A stretch of 32,733 nt of DNA from Actinomycetes bacterium. Lineage in GTDB: Bacteria; Actinomycetota; Thermoleophilia; Solirubrobacterales; Solirubrobacteraceae. The first letter of the stretch is position 1. Each line of letters begins with the position of its first letter. Of this stretch, positions 7,834 to 15,143 are shown piece by piece. Below the pieces are notes generated by a model. The model saw nothing but the letters and a program-made list of their open reading frames with translations. It made no database searches and was not told the DNA's origin. A program made the position numbers and the translations under genes. The stretch is taken from the NCBI GenBank assembly GCA_021820105.1, contig JAKAED010000025.1:1-32733 (forward strand), written 5' to 3'.

Positions 7834-7851
7834 GTGTATAAGCTTATCTAC
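7834..7851. promoter_or_regulatory. Palindromic operator/promoter between merR and the SDR gene
   Basis: Only bases 7833-7851 separate the divergent start codons. They contain a perfect palindrome ATAAGCTTAT (7838-7847) inside a wider imperfect dyad GTGTATAAGCTTATCTAC. TATAAG (7837-7842) is a plausible plus-strand -10 box and GATAAG (7848-7843) a minus-strand one. Either would start transcription at or within a few bases of its start codon. A MerR dimer bound here would occlude both promoters or remodel them. The -35 elements are not recognisable. Confidence 0.65.
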
Positions 7852-8775
7852 ATGGCACGTATAGTTGTTTCCGGAGCGAGCGGCACGATCGGCAGCGCCG
7901 TCTGCCGCGCGCTGAGCGAGCGGGGCGACCAGGTGATCGCACTTTCACGCGAGCCGCAACGCGCGGCGTTTGGCCTTCCAGACGGGATTGAATGCCACGG
8001 CTGGAGGGATCCTGCAGCAACTCCGCCGCCGGCTCCGGCCCTGGCAGGCGCAGACGCCGTGATTCACCTGTTGGGTGAACCGGTGTCACAGCGCTGGAGC
8101 CCGGCGGCCAAACAGCGGATCCGCGACTCACGCGTCCTGTCCACCCGGCACCTGGTCTCGGCGATCGAGTCGCTCGCCGAGGAGGACCGGCCGGCCGTGC
8201 TGGTTTCGCAATCGGCCACCGGTTACTACGGCCCTCGGGACGACACGAAGCTTGATGAGGACGCTCCTGCCGGCGGCGATTTCCTGGCGGAGGTCGTGCG
8301 TGACTGGGAGCAGGAGGCGCTCCGGGCGGAGTCCCTCTGCCGCGTTGTCGTAACCCGCACCGGCGTGGTGCTCTCACCCACCGGCGGCGCCCTTGCAAAG
8401 ATGCTGCCCTTTTTCCGAGCCGGGATCGGCGGGCCGGTCGCCGGTGGCCAACAGTACGTCCCGTGGATACACCTGGACGATGTCGTCGGCGGGCTGCTCT
8501 TCTGCGTAGATTCACCCACGGCCAGCGGCGCCATCAACCTGACGGCCCCACGGCCCGTGGACAATGCCGAGCTGTCACGGGCACTCGGTCGCGTCTTGCA
8601 CCGGCCAGCGGTCCTGCCCGTACCGGGATTTGCGCTGAAGCTGCTCTACGGTCAAATGTCGGAGATAGTGCTCACCGGTCAACGAGCGCTTCCCCAACGC
8701 CTGATCAAACTCGGCTTCAGCTTCAGGCATCCCGAGGTTGAGCCGGCCCTGCGTGACGTGCTGGTGAGCGGATGA
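7852..8775 (+). CDS. TIGR01777 family epimerase-like SDR protein
   Basis: 307 residues with the extended short-chain dehydrogenase fold. The NAD(P)-binding motif is VVSGASGTIGSAVCRAL at the N terminus. VIHLLGEPVSQRWSPAAKQRI, SQSATGYYG (active-site region), RTGVVLSPTGGALAKMLPFF and QYVPWIHLDDVVGGLLF are characteristic of the TIGR01777/YfcH group. The reaction is unknown. The true start is ATG at 7852; the open frame extends 90 bases upstream, but that part is antisense to merR's N terminus. The end overlaps the SRPBCC gene (ATGA). TIGR01777 and SRPBCC genes are often neighbours or fused, and both recur in light- and stress-induced photolyase islands. Confidence 0.9.
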   Translation: MARIVVSGASGTIGSAVCRALSERGDQVIALSREPQRAAFGLPDGIECHGWRDPAATPPPAPALAGADAVIHLLGEPVSQRWSPAAKQRIRDSRVLSTRHLVSAIESLAEEDRPAVLVSQSATGYYGPRDDTKLDEDAPAGGDFLAEVVRDWEQEALRAESLCRVVVTRTGVVLSPTGGALAKMLPFFRAGIGGPVAGGQQYVPWIHLDDVVGGLLFCVDSPTASGAINLTAPRPVDNAELSRALGRVLHRPAVLPVPGFALKLLYGQMSEIVLTGQRALPQRLIKLGFSFRHPEVEPALRDVLVSG

Positions 8776-9245
8776 GCGTGCACCTGTACAGGGCGGAGCA
8801 ACGGGTCAAAGCGCCGCTACCGGAGGTCTTTGACTTCTTCTCCAGGGCAGCGAACCTAGAGCGGATCACTCCGCCCTGGCTGAGCTTCTCCATCCTGGGA
8901 ACACATCCTGAGCAGGTCGTCCCGGGTACCGTGATCCCCTACCGCCTGAGGCTGCACGGGATCCCGCTGATCTGGGTTTCACAGATAGAGCAGTTCGAGC
9001 CCAACCGCATGTTTGAAGACCGCCAGCTGGTCGGACCTTATAAGCGCTGGGACCACCGTCATGAGTTCGAGGGAGATGGCGAGCACACGATCATCCGGGA
9101 CGCGGTCAGCTACGAACTTCCGCTAGGTCCGCTTGGCGACGCCATCAATCAGCTCTTCGTGCGCAGGGACATTGAGCGGATCTTTGAACACCGCCGCCAG
9201 ACCATCGAGCGGCTGCTGCAGAGTCAGCTGCGGGCAGTCGACTAG
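8772..9245 (+). CDS. SRPBCC family protein (START/polyketide-cyclase-like fold)
   Basis: 157 residues beginning YRAEQRVKAPLPEVFDFFSRAANLERITPPWLSF, the usual opening of a ligand-binding SRPBCC (Bet v 1-like) domain. It continues with RLHGIPLIWVSQIEQFEPNRMFEDRQLVGPYKRWDH-type core strands. This family binds hydrophobic ligands in a deep pocket. The ligand is unknown; a lipid or aromatic product of the neighbouring enzymes is possible. It is translationally coupled to the SDR through an ATGA overlap. Its TAG stop shares the palindrome CTAG with the stop of the convergent TrkA gene. No membrane segment or signal peptide is visible, so it is probably cytoplasmic. Confidence 0.87.
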   Translation: MSVHLYRAEQRVKAPLPEVFDFFSRAANLERITPPWLSFSILGTHPEQVVPGTVIPYRLRLHGIPLIWVSQIEQFEPNRMFEDRQLVGPYKRWDHRHEFEGDGEHTIIRDAVSYELPLGPLGDAINQLFVRRDIERIFEHRRQTIERLLQSQLRAVD

Positions 9246-9919
9246 GCCGACGTGCCCGCACCGGCGGGCGAGAACAGCGCAGTGATCTGACTCTCAAGAC
9301 CGGGATCGAGGATCAGCAGAACCTGGTCACCGGCCGCGATCACAGAATCAGCCTTGGGAACGAAGCCGCGGCCCGCACGCAGCACCGAGATGATCAGGGC
9401 TCCCTCCGGCAGCGAGATCTCGCGGACCTGCATCCCAACCACCTGTGAGTTCTCCAGAACCTCCAGCTCGATGATCTCCAGGTGCTCTTCCTCAAGTGCC
9501 AGCAGCTGCACCAGACCGTACTCCGGGACCTCATGCTCGATCAAACGCATGATCAGGTCGGTCGCAGACACGGCCGGCTGCACCCCGAGCATCTTGAAGT
9601 GAGTGAGGTTGCGCGGGTTGTTGACGCGCGCGACGATCCGCTGTACGCCGTACTTGTCCTTGGCCACCTGCCCGATCAGGATGTTGTCCTCATCGTCCCC
9701 GGTCACAGCGATCACGAGGTCCGCGCGCTGGATCCCAGCCCGCTCCAGCACCCAGAGCTCGGTCGCATCGCCGTATTGAACGGCGTGCTCGAGCTCCTCC
9801 TCAACCACTCTGAAGCGGTCGTGGTTGCACTCAATCAGGGTCACCTCGCGGTCTCGTGCGATCAGCTCACGCGCAAGGTTCCAACCGACCTTGCCGGCCC
9901 CGGCGATGATCACGTACAT
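9242..9919 (-). CDS. TrkA/KtrA-type potassium channel regulatory subunit (RCK_N + RCK_C)
   Basis: 225 residues. The N-terminal RCK domain binds NAD(H) or ATP through YVIIAGAGKVGWNLAREL, the acidic end of strand two (TLIECN) and AVTGDDEDNILIGQVAK. A C-terminal TrkA-C domain follows from about residue 137 (EEHLEIIELEVLENSQVVG to AGDQVLLILDPG). Such proteins gate Trk/Ktr potassium channels from the cytoplasmic face. No channel subunit (TrkH/KtrB) is encoded in the window. It follows a second, shorter RCK_N gene by 24 bases, giving a two-subunit pair reminiscent of the CeoB/CeoC pair of mycobacteria. GGAG lies ten bases before the ATG. Confidence 0.9.
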   Translation of the reverse strand: MYVIIAGAGKVGWNLARELIARDREVTLIECNHDRFRVVEEELEHAVQYGDATELWVLERAGIQRADLVIAVTGDDEDNILIGQVAKDKYGVQRIVARVNNPRNLTHFKMLGVQPAVSATDLIMRLIEHEVPEYGLVQLLALEEEHLEIIELEVLENSQVVGMQVREISLPEGALIISVLRAGRGFVPKADSVIAAGDQVLLILDPGLESQITALFSPAGAGTSA

Positions 9920-9943
9920 CTGTGCTTGTCTCCAGTCGTTGTG

Positions 9944-10366
9944 CTAGGGGGCGAGCAGAACCTGCTCGGCCTGGTCAATCGCCACCTGCGTGGGGCAGAT
10001 GGTCTGCAGTCCCTGCTCCGCATACCAGGCGGCGCGAGCGGGGTCGGCCACCCTGACAACAACCCTCGGGACCCTGAAGCGGCGCTGCGCGATCTGCGAG
10101 ATCACGAGGTTCGTGTTGTCGCCGCTGGTCGCAGCCATGAAGACATCGGCCTGCTCGATCCCAGCCTCGATCAGACCGTCTATCTCCAGCGCCGTGCCCA
10201 CGGTGAAGCGCCCTCCGGCGTCCTCCCAGGTGGATGTCTGATCGCGATCCAGACGCTCATGCGAGAGCGGGTCGCGATCCATCACGGAGACCTCATGGCC
10301 GGCGTCGAGCGCGCGTTTGGCGACCGCGGATCCCACGCGGCCACATCCGACAATCAGGATGAACAT
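9944..10366 (-). CDS. Short TrkA-N (RCK_N) NAD-binding protein lacking the C-terminal domain
   Basis: 140 residues: a single Rossmann domain starting MFILIVGCGRVGSAVAKRAL, with SVMDRDPLS at the second strand and ATSGDNTNLVISQIAQRRF later. The protein stops after VAIDQAEQVLLAP, where a TrkA-C domain would normally begin, so it is roughly 80 residues shorter than a full RCK subunit. The ATG at 10366 is chosen because the fold begins right there; the open frame continues upstream across the DUF1844-like gene region without similarity. No Shine-Dalgarno sequence is visible. Probably a partner of the full-length RCK protein next door. Confidence 0.85.
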   Translation of the reverse strand: MFILIVGCGRVGSAVAKRALDAGHEVSVMDRDPLSHERLDRDQTSTWEDAGGRFTVGTALEIDGLIEAGIEQADVFMAATSGDNTNLVISQIAQRRFRVPRVVVRVADPARAAWYAEQGLQTICPTQVAIDQAEQVLLAP

Positions 10367-10385
10367 GGCTGCAATGTATCGACCA

Positions 10386-10835
10386 TCACTGTCCGGGGAT
10401 CCAGAGCCTGCCGCTGCGCTGGGCAGGCCCCGGGCCATCCGCCTGCTGCTGCTCAGGAGCCGCGGTTTCAGGCGGCGAGGGCGCGCCACCACCCGCACCG
10501 GCATCCGGCGTTGCCTCCCCACCCCCATTGGCTTGCACAAACGCCATCTGCAGCTGCGAGAGGGCATCTCGGATCGGTGCCACCTGTTGTGGCGCGACCT
10601 GCTCCAGTTGCGGCATCAGCGATCTCACCGACTCGATTGCGAGCTGCACCTGGGCCAGGTCACGCTCGTCTTCGGTTCCCGGCATCAGGCCCGTCCTGCG
10701 CATACCGAGGTTCACCATCGTCACGACGTTCTCGAGCAGCACGTGCTCAACGCGAACACGCTTGATCTCCTGCTCGTAGGCCGCCCGGAGCTGCTCCTCG
10801 GAGAGCTGCCCAGGATCGGGGATATCCGCTGCCAT
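10386..10835 (-). CDS. DUF1844-like protein with Pro/Gly/Ala-rich C-terminal tail
   Basis: 149 residues. An N-terminal helical part (SEEQLRAAYEQEIKRVRVEHVLLENVVTMVNLGM, then DLAQVQLAIESVRSLMPQLE and PIRDALSQLQMAFVQ) resembles DUF1844 proteins, small helical proteins of unknown function. Residues from about 103 are low-complexity (Gly, Ala, Pro, Gln) and end in SGRLWIPGQ. No signal or membrane segment is seen. It overlaps the upstream carboxylate-amine ligase by one base (TGATG), so it belongs to the long tsa-rex operon. The family match is by eye. Confidence 0.72.
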   Translation of the reverse strand: MAADIPDPGQLSEEQLRAAYEQEIKRVRVEHVLLENVVTMVNLGMRRTGLMPGTEDERDLAQVQLAIESVRSLMPQLEQVAPQQVAPIRDALSQLQMAFVQANGGGEATPDAGAGGGAPSPPETAAPEQQQADGPGPAQRSGRLWIPGQ

Positions 10836-11998
10836 CAGTTCACCTCCACGGTGCGTTGGGCACTTTCAGCATAGGTCGCACGGGTGGCGTCCAGCGTCGC
10901 GGCATAGACCTCTGGCAGCGTCATACCCTGCGCGAGCAGGGCACGCTGACGTTGCGCACCGTTCGCAGCCGGAAACTCTGGCCGCAGCCCCAGCTCTGCC
11001 CGGATCGGCCCGGTCCACTCCAGCAGCCTGTCGATCGCCGCGCGAGCGGGGAACGGCTCACCCCGCTCCAGATCCAGCAGTTCACCGTCAAGTCCGTGGC
11101 GGATTGCGCGCCACATGTTCTCCTCAATCAGACGCGGCGGCAGGTCCCGGCACGGGCGCCGTTCATCCAGGTCGCGAGCCGCCTGCGCAACGCAGGCGAC
11201 GATCAGCGCCGACAGCGCGGCCGATTCCGCGGCCGTCTGCTGGGTGTCGCAGATACGCACCTCGACGGTTCCGAAGGAGAGGTGGGGCCGAACCGACCAC
11301 CATACCTGCGTGTACTCCACGATCGACCGCGTGCGGACCAGAAAATCGATGTAGCGAGCGAACTCATCCCAGCCTCCGAAAGCGTCTGGCACGCCACATC
11401 GCGGAAAGCTCTTGGTGAAGATCTGGGACCGCATGCTGTGCAGCCCGGCATCCCGCCCCTCCAGGAATGGCGAGTTGGCTGAGATCGCCAGCAGGAGCGG
11501 CAGCACGGGACGCAAGCGATCGCAGACCCGCACCGCGCGGTCAGCGCCCCTGATGCCAACGTGCACATGGGTTGAGAACGTGTTGTTGCGCCAGGCAACG
11601 TACTTGAGCCCCTCCTCCACCCGGTGGTAGTGCTCCGTGTCGATGATGCGCTGGTCCCGATAGTCAGCCCAGGGGTGGGTCCCTGTTGCGCCGAGCAACA
11701 CGTTCTGGGACGCCGCCAGCGCGAACAGCCGCCGACGGGCCTCACGTTGCAGGCGCAGCGCGTCGGCGTGGTTTCGCCCACGGCCCGAGCGGATCTCGAT
11801 CTCCGATGAGATCAGCTCGCCGGCGATTGACTCGGCGAGGATCGGGTCGGAGCCGGCGGCGTCGCGCAGCTCCTCGAACCGCTGAGCCAGGTCGAGATGA
11901 ATGGGGTCGAGGATCGCGAACTCCTCCTCAAGCCCGACGGTGAAGTCGGTCGCCTGCTCAAAGAGGGCGTACCCGAGGTCCAGATCGATGTCGGTCAA
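10835..11998 (-). CDS. Carboxylate-amine ligase, glutamate-cysteine ligase type 2 (GCS2/YbdK) family
   Basis: 387 residues of the ATP-dependent GCS2 family, which joins a carboxylate (typically the gamma-carboxyl of glutamate) to an amine. Diagnostic segments are FTVGLEEEFAILDP near the N terminus, SEIEIRSGRG, GATGTHPWADYRDQ, RNNTFSTHVHVGI (metal/ATP site), ANSPFLEGRDAGLHSMRSQIF and SFGTVEVRICDTQQT. The substrate cannot be told from sequence. The start is TTG at 11998, whose TTGA overlaps the rex stop; no better start is available. Its place directly after a glutaredoxin and Rex suggests a thiol or redox role, which is inference. In many actinobacteria hemA occupies this position instead. Confidence 0.87.
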   Translation of the reverse strand: MTDIDLDLGYALFEQATDFTVGLEEEFAILDPIHLDLAQRFEELRDAAGSDPILAESIAGELISSEIEIRSGRGRNHADALRLQREARRRLFALAASQNVLLGATGTHPWADYRDQRIIDTEHYHRVEEGLKYVAWRNNTFSTHVHVGIRGADRAVRVCDRLRPVLPLLLAISANSPFLEGRDAGLHSMRSQIFTKSFPRCGVPDAFGGWDEFARYIDFLVRTRSIVEYTQVWWSVRPHLSFGTVEVRICDTQQTAAESAALSALIVACVAQAARDLDERRPCRDLPPRLIEENMWRAIRHGLDGELLDLERGEPFPARAAIDRLLEWTGPIRAELGLRPEFPAANGAQRQRALLAQGMTLPEVYAATLDATRATYAESAQRTVEVN

Positions 11999-12645
11999 GC
12001 CAGATAGAAGTAGAGCGCGTACAGGAGATCGACAGCCGGACTGGACGCGTGAACCGTGACCTCCGGCGGGGTCTGCAACAGCGCCTCGGAGTAGTTGAAG
12101 ATCACTCTGACCCCAACCTCAACAAGGTCGTCGGCCAAGCGCTGCGCGACGCTTGAGGGTACTGCCAGGACAGCGACAACCACGTCCTGCTCGGTCACCA
12201 CCGCGCGCATCTCCTCGTAGTGGCGCACGGTCAGGTTCCCGACCTGCGTGCCGACCTTTACCGGGTCGGTGTCGAACAGAGCGACAACACTGAACCCGTG
12301 GTCAGCGAAGATGTCCGAGCCGGCGATCGCCGTGCCGAGATTGCCGGCACCGAACAGGGCGATGTTGTGCCGCTCCGAGGTCCGCAGGATCGTCCTGATC
12401 TCGCCGATCAGCGCGTCCACGTTGTAGCCGACGCCACGCTTGCCGAACTTCCCAAAGCCGGACAGGTCTCGCCGAATCTGGGTCGAGTTCACATGCGTGT
12501 AATCCGCGAGTTCCTGCGAGCTGATCGTGTCCTTCCCCATCTTGCGCGCCTGGGTCAGGACCATCAGGTAGCGCGACAGCCTGGCGGCCACCCCGATGCC
12601 AAGCTTTTCACCAGCCTGCTGCAGTTCCTGTCCCTCGGTCGTCAT
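11995..12645 (-). CDS. rex: Redox-sensing transcriptional repressor Rex
   Basis: 216 residues, the usual Rex length. The N-terminal winged helix (RLSRYLMVLTQARKMGKDTISSQELADYTHVNSTQIRRDLSGFGKFGKRGVGYNV, about residues 22-76) contacts DNA. The C-terminal Rossmann domain starts at IALFGAGNLGTAIAG (about 95-109) and binds NADH or NAD+. Rex represses fermentation and respiration genes while NAD+ dominates and leaves DNA when NADH rises. The ATG at 12645 overlaps the glutaredoxin stop (ATGA). The grx-rex order is conserved in actinobacteria. I could not identify a Rex operator near the window's promoters. Confidence 0.95.
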   Translation of the reverse strand: MTTEGQELQQAGEKLGIGVAARLSRYLMVLTQARKMGKDTISSQELADYTHVNSTQIRRDLSGFGKFGKRGVGYNVDALIGEIRTILRTSERHNIALFGAGNLGTAIAGSDIFADHGFSVVALFDTDPVKVGTQVGNLTVRHYEEMRAVVTEQDVVVAVLAVPSSVAQRLADDLVEVGVRVIFNYSEALLQTPPEVTVHASSPAVDLLYALYFYLA

Positions 12646-12932
12646 GAGCGCTGAACTCTACTCAAGCGGAGCTCCAACTGCCGCTCGTCGACAAACAGTT
12701 CGAACGCCTCCTCACCATTGATCACCACAACTGGAATCCGCTCCAGATAGCGCGCCAGCAGCTCGTCGTCGGCGTCGATGTCGCGCTGCTCGAGCGTGAA
12801 TGGGATACGCGCACGGACCCGCTCGACTACAGCGACAGCATCCGCACAGAGATGACACCCGGGCCGCCCGTAGACGGTCACGTTCAGTCCGGGTCCGGTC
12901 CCGCTGGACCCGGACCCGGAAGCAGCGCTCAC
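12642..12932 (-). CDS. Glutaredoxin-like (DUF836) thioredoxin-fold protein
   Basis: 96 residues with a thioredoxin-fold core: VTVYGRPGCHLCADAV carries a CHLC redox pair (Cys26, Cys29), followed by RDIDADDELLARYLERIPVVVINGEEAFELFV with the expected cis-proline at IPV. A Ser/Gly-rich leader of about 15 residues precedes the fold. It probably reduces disulfides; partners are unknown. The GTG start at 12932 overlaps the tsaD stop (GTGA), and its own stop overlaps rex. Start choice is slightly uncertain because the leader is low-complexity. Confidence 0.88.
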   Translation of the reverse strand: MSAASGSGSSGTGPGLNVTVYGRPGCHLCADAVAVVERVRARIPFTLEQRDIDADDELLARYLERIPVVVINGEEAFELFVDERQLELRLSRVQRS

Positions 12933-13936
12933 GTCCTCGGCTCCCCGGTCGCGTACACATCCAGGCTCAGATACTGCGGAAAGCAGAGAGCCGGCGTGAA
13001 ACGGGCAGCGCTGGCAATCATCGCCGCATTGTCGGTGCAGAGCGCGCGCGGCGGGATGTCCAGCTCGACTCCGAGCGACCCGAGTGCCTCGCGCAGCGGC
13101 CCATTGGCAGCAACGCCGCCGCCGACGGCCAGCCTGGTGGCACCGGTCGCCCGCAGCGCGCGTTTGACGCGCAGCAGGAGGGACTCCACGATGGCTCGTT
13201 GATAGGCAGCCGCCAGGTCTGCCCGCCTGCGCAGAGCCTCCTCCTCCCCAAGTTCCCGCACCTTGTAGAGCAGCGCCGTTTTGAGTCCGGCAAATGAGAA
13301 ATCGAGACCGGACATACGCTCGGCGGTGGGGAAGGCAAAGGCCTCCGGATCACCGTCCGCGGCCAGGCGCTCCATGGCAGCCCCACCCGGGTAACCCAGA
13401 CCGAGCAGGCGAGCCCCCTTGTCAAAGGCTTCGCCCGCGGCATCGTCCAACGTCTGCCCGAGCAGACGCAGCTCCGGACCGTGGTCGCGCACGTCCGCCA
13501 GCAGTGTGTGCCCCCCGCTTGCGATCAGTGCCAGGAACGGGGGATTGAACTCTGACGGGCGCAGGAAGCTTGCGGCGAGGTGACCGTGAAGGTGGTCAAC
13601 CGCCGCGAACGGCAGCTCGCGCGCGGCCGCCATGGCCTTCCCGGCGGAGAAGCCAACGAGCAGCGCCGCCACCAATCCCGGCCCACGGGTGGCTGCGACC
13701 AGGCCCACATCGTCTAACGTGATCGCGGCCAGTCGCAGAGCCTCGTCCAGGACCTTCGGGAGCAGGGTCAGATGTTGGCGAGAGGCGATCTCCGGTACGA
13801 CGCCGCCGAACCGGTCGTGGACCCCCTGGGAGGAGATGACGTTCGAGAGGATCTCTCCGTCAGCGGTGACCACTGCCACACAGGTGTCGTCGCAGCTGGT
13901 TTCGATGGCGAGAATATGGCCGGAGTAGGTGCTCAA
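12929..13936 (-). CDS. tsaD: tRNA N6-threonylcarbamoyladenosine transferase TsaD
   Basis: Transfers the threonylcarbamoyl group to A37 of tRNAs that read ANN codons, working with TsaB and TsaE. The ASKHA fold begins HILAIETSCDDTCVAVV. The metal-binding HLHGH motif lies near residues 115-119, and GGGVAANGPLRE and CTDNAAMIA near the C terminus. I use the TTG at 13936, which forms a TTGA overlap with the rimI stop and has GGGAG five bases upstream, giving 335 residues. A start at 13969 would overlap rimI by 37 bases. Translation is probably coupled within the tsaE-tsaB-rimI-tsaD block. Confidence 0.94.
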   Translation of the reverse strand: MSTYSGHILAIETSCDDTCVAVVTADGEILSNVISSQGVHDRFGGVVPEIASRQHLTLLPKVLDEALRLAAITLDDVGLVAATRGPGLVAALLVGFSAGKAMAAARELPFAAVDHLHGHLAASFLRPSEFNPPFLALIASGGHTLLADVRDHGPELRLLGQTLDDAAGEAFDKGARLLGLGYPGGAAMERLAADGDPEAFAFPTAERMSGLDFSFAGLKTALLYKVRELGEEEALRRRADLAAAYQRAIVESLLLRVKRALRATGATRLAVGGGVAANGPLREALGSLGVELDIPPRALCTDNAAMIASAARFTPALCFPQYLSLDVYATGEPRT

Positions 13937-14421
13937 GGTGTCTCCCACGGTGTCCCCAGCGCGCGCCACATGATCAGCGCGTCCTCACCGTTGTCGGCGT
14001 AGTAGCGGGGCCTGGTGCCAACCCCACGGAAGCCATACCGCTCGTACAGCGCGATCGCGCCCGCATTCGATATGCGAGCCTCAAGCGTGTAGCTGGCGTC
14101 CTCCCCCGCGCGCTGGATCAGGCCGGCCAGCAGCATGCTTCCGACGCCTCTGCGGCGATGGTCCGGATCGACCGCGATGTCCATCACGTGAAACGCCTCG
14201 TCATAGCGAGCGCAGACTATGTAGCCGAGGATGCGCCCGGCCTCAGAGGCGACGAGGCTGATGCCGGAGGGCTTTGACAACTCGAGCACGAACATTGAAA
14301 GCGACCATGGGCTCGGGAAGGAACGCCGCTCGATCGCGATCACCTGTGGCAGGTCGGTGAACGTGAGCGGCCTCACCGACAGGATGGTCGCGCGACCGCC
14401 TGTTCGCTCGCCATCGCTCAT
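13933..14421 (-). CDS. rimI: Ribosomal-protein-alanine N-acetyltransferase RimI
   Basis: 162 residues with a GNAT fold. The acetyl-CoA pyrophosphate loop is DPDHRRRGVGSMLLAGLI, followed by ARISNAGAIALYERYGFRGVGTRPRYYADNGEDALIM, a typical RimI ending. RimI acetylates the N-terminal alanine of ribosomal protein S18, though homologues can have other targets. It lies between tsaB and tsaD, a classical arrangement in actinobacteria and firmicutes. The start ATG overlaps the tsaB stop (ATGA). About 15 extra N-terminal residues (SDGERTGGRATILSV) precede the fold. Confidence 0.92.
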   Translation of the reverse strand: MSDGERTGGRATILSVRPLTFTDLPQVIAIERRSFPSPWSLSMFVLELSKPSGISLVASEAGRILGYIVCARYDEAFHVMDIAVDPDHRRRGVGSMLLAGLIQRAGEDASYTLEARISNAGAIALYERYGFRGVGTRPRYYADNGEDALIMWRALGTPWETP

Positions 14422-15143
14422 GGTTGTGCCAGCTCCGCATCGGAGGGGCGAAGGTATTCCGGCTCGACGCGCCGGGTCGGGTCGGCCGCCCCGAAAGCCG
14501 CCAGCCGACAGTGCTCACGGGCCGCGACCAGATGAAGTGGAGAGTTCGGAGCGGGCACAGAGGCACCACCGCGCTCGAGCTCATCTCGGAACTTCAGTGC
14601 GCCGTCCCCAACCGCAAGTACGCGAGTGCCACTTGTGGCGGCCACCCGGACGAGTTGGTCGGGGCGCAACACGCGCGCAGACAACTCCGGTCCGGCGGCG
14701 AGCGGATCCGAGCCTGATCCCCAACCGGCGACGAACGCCTCACCACGACGCGCGTCGATCACCGCCAGCTTGGCGCTGTCAGGCTCTCGCTCATGTGCAC
14801 CGAGTGCCAGCGACCGCAGCGTCGAGATGCCCAGCAGCGGCGTGCTGGTCGCGTAGCCGAGTGCCTCCGCGGTGGCGATCCCGATCCGCAATCCGGTGAA
14901 GGTTCCGGGCCCCACACCAACCGCGATCCGATCGACCGCGTCCCAGCCGGCGCCGGCCTGCTCGAACAGCTCGTGGATCATGACCAGGAGACGCTGTGCG
15001 TGGCCGGGGCGCGCGCCCGGAGGCGGATCATCAGCCAGGGCGAGGTCGACCACCGCAGCCAGGCAGACGTTGTCCTCGGTTTCAAGGTCTCTGAGCGCCA
15101 CGGTGGTGCGCGCTGTGGCGGTGTCAAAGGCGACCACCCTCAT
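14418..15143 (-). CDS. tsaB: tRNA threonylcarbamoyladenosine biosynthesis protein TsaB
   Basis: 241 residues. The ASKHA opening MRVVAFDTATARTTVALRD is followed by the conserved VGPGTFTGLRIGIATAEALGYATSTPLLGISTL. TsaB lacks catalytic metal ligands and acts as the scaffold partner of TsaD and TsaE. The ATG at 15143 overlaps the tsaE stop (ATGA) and places the fold at residue 1. The open frame continues 114 bases further upstream, but only through tsaE in another frame. Confidence 0.93.
   Translation of the reverse strand: MRVVAFDTATARTTVALRDLETEDNVCLAAVVDLALADDPPPGARPGHAQRLLVMIHELFEQAGAGWDAVDRIAVGVGPGTFTGLRIGIATAEALGYATSTPLLGISTLRSLALGAHEREPDSAKLAVIDARRGEAFVAGWGSGSDPLAAGPELSARVLRPDQLVRVAATSGTRVLAVGDGALKFRDELERGGASVPAPNSPLHLVAAREHCRLAAFGAADPTRRVEPEYLRPSDAELAQP

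Noticed and set aside
9482-10765. A 427-codon open frame on the plus strand across the TrkA genes
   Set aside because: It is antisense to two well-supported RCK genes and a DUF1844-like gene, shows no family features, and is the kind of open frame expected opposite high-GC coding sequence.
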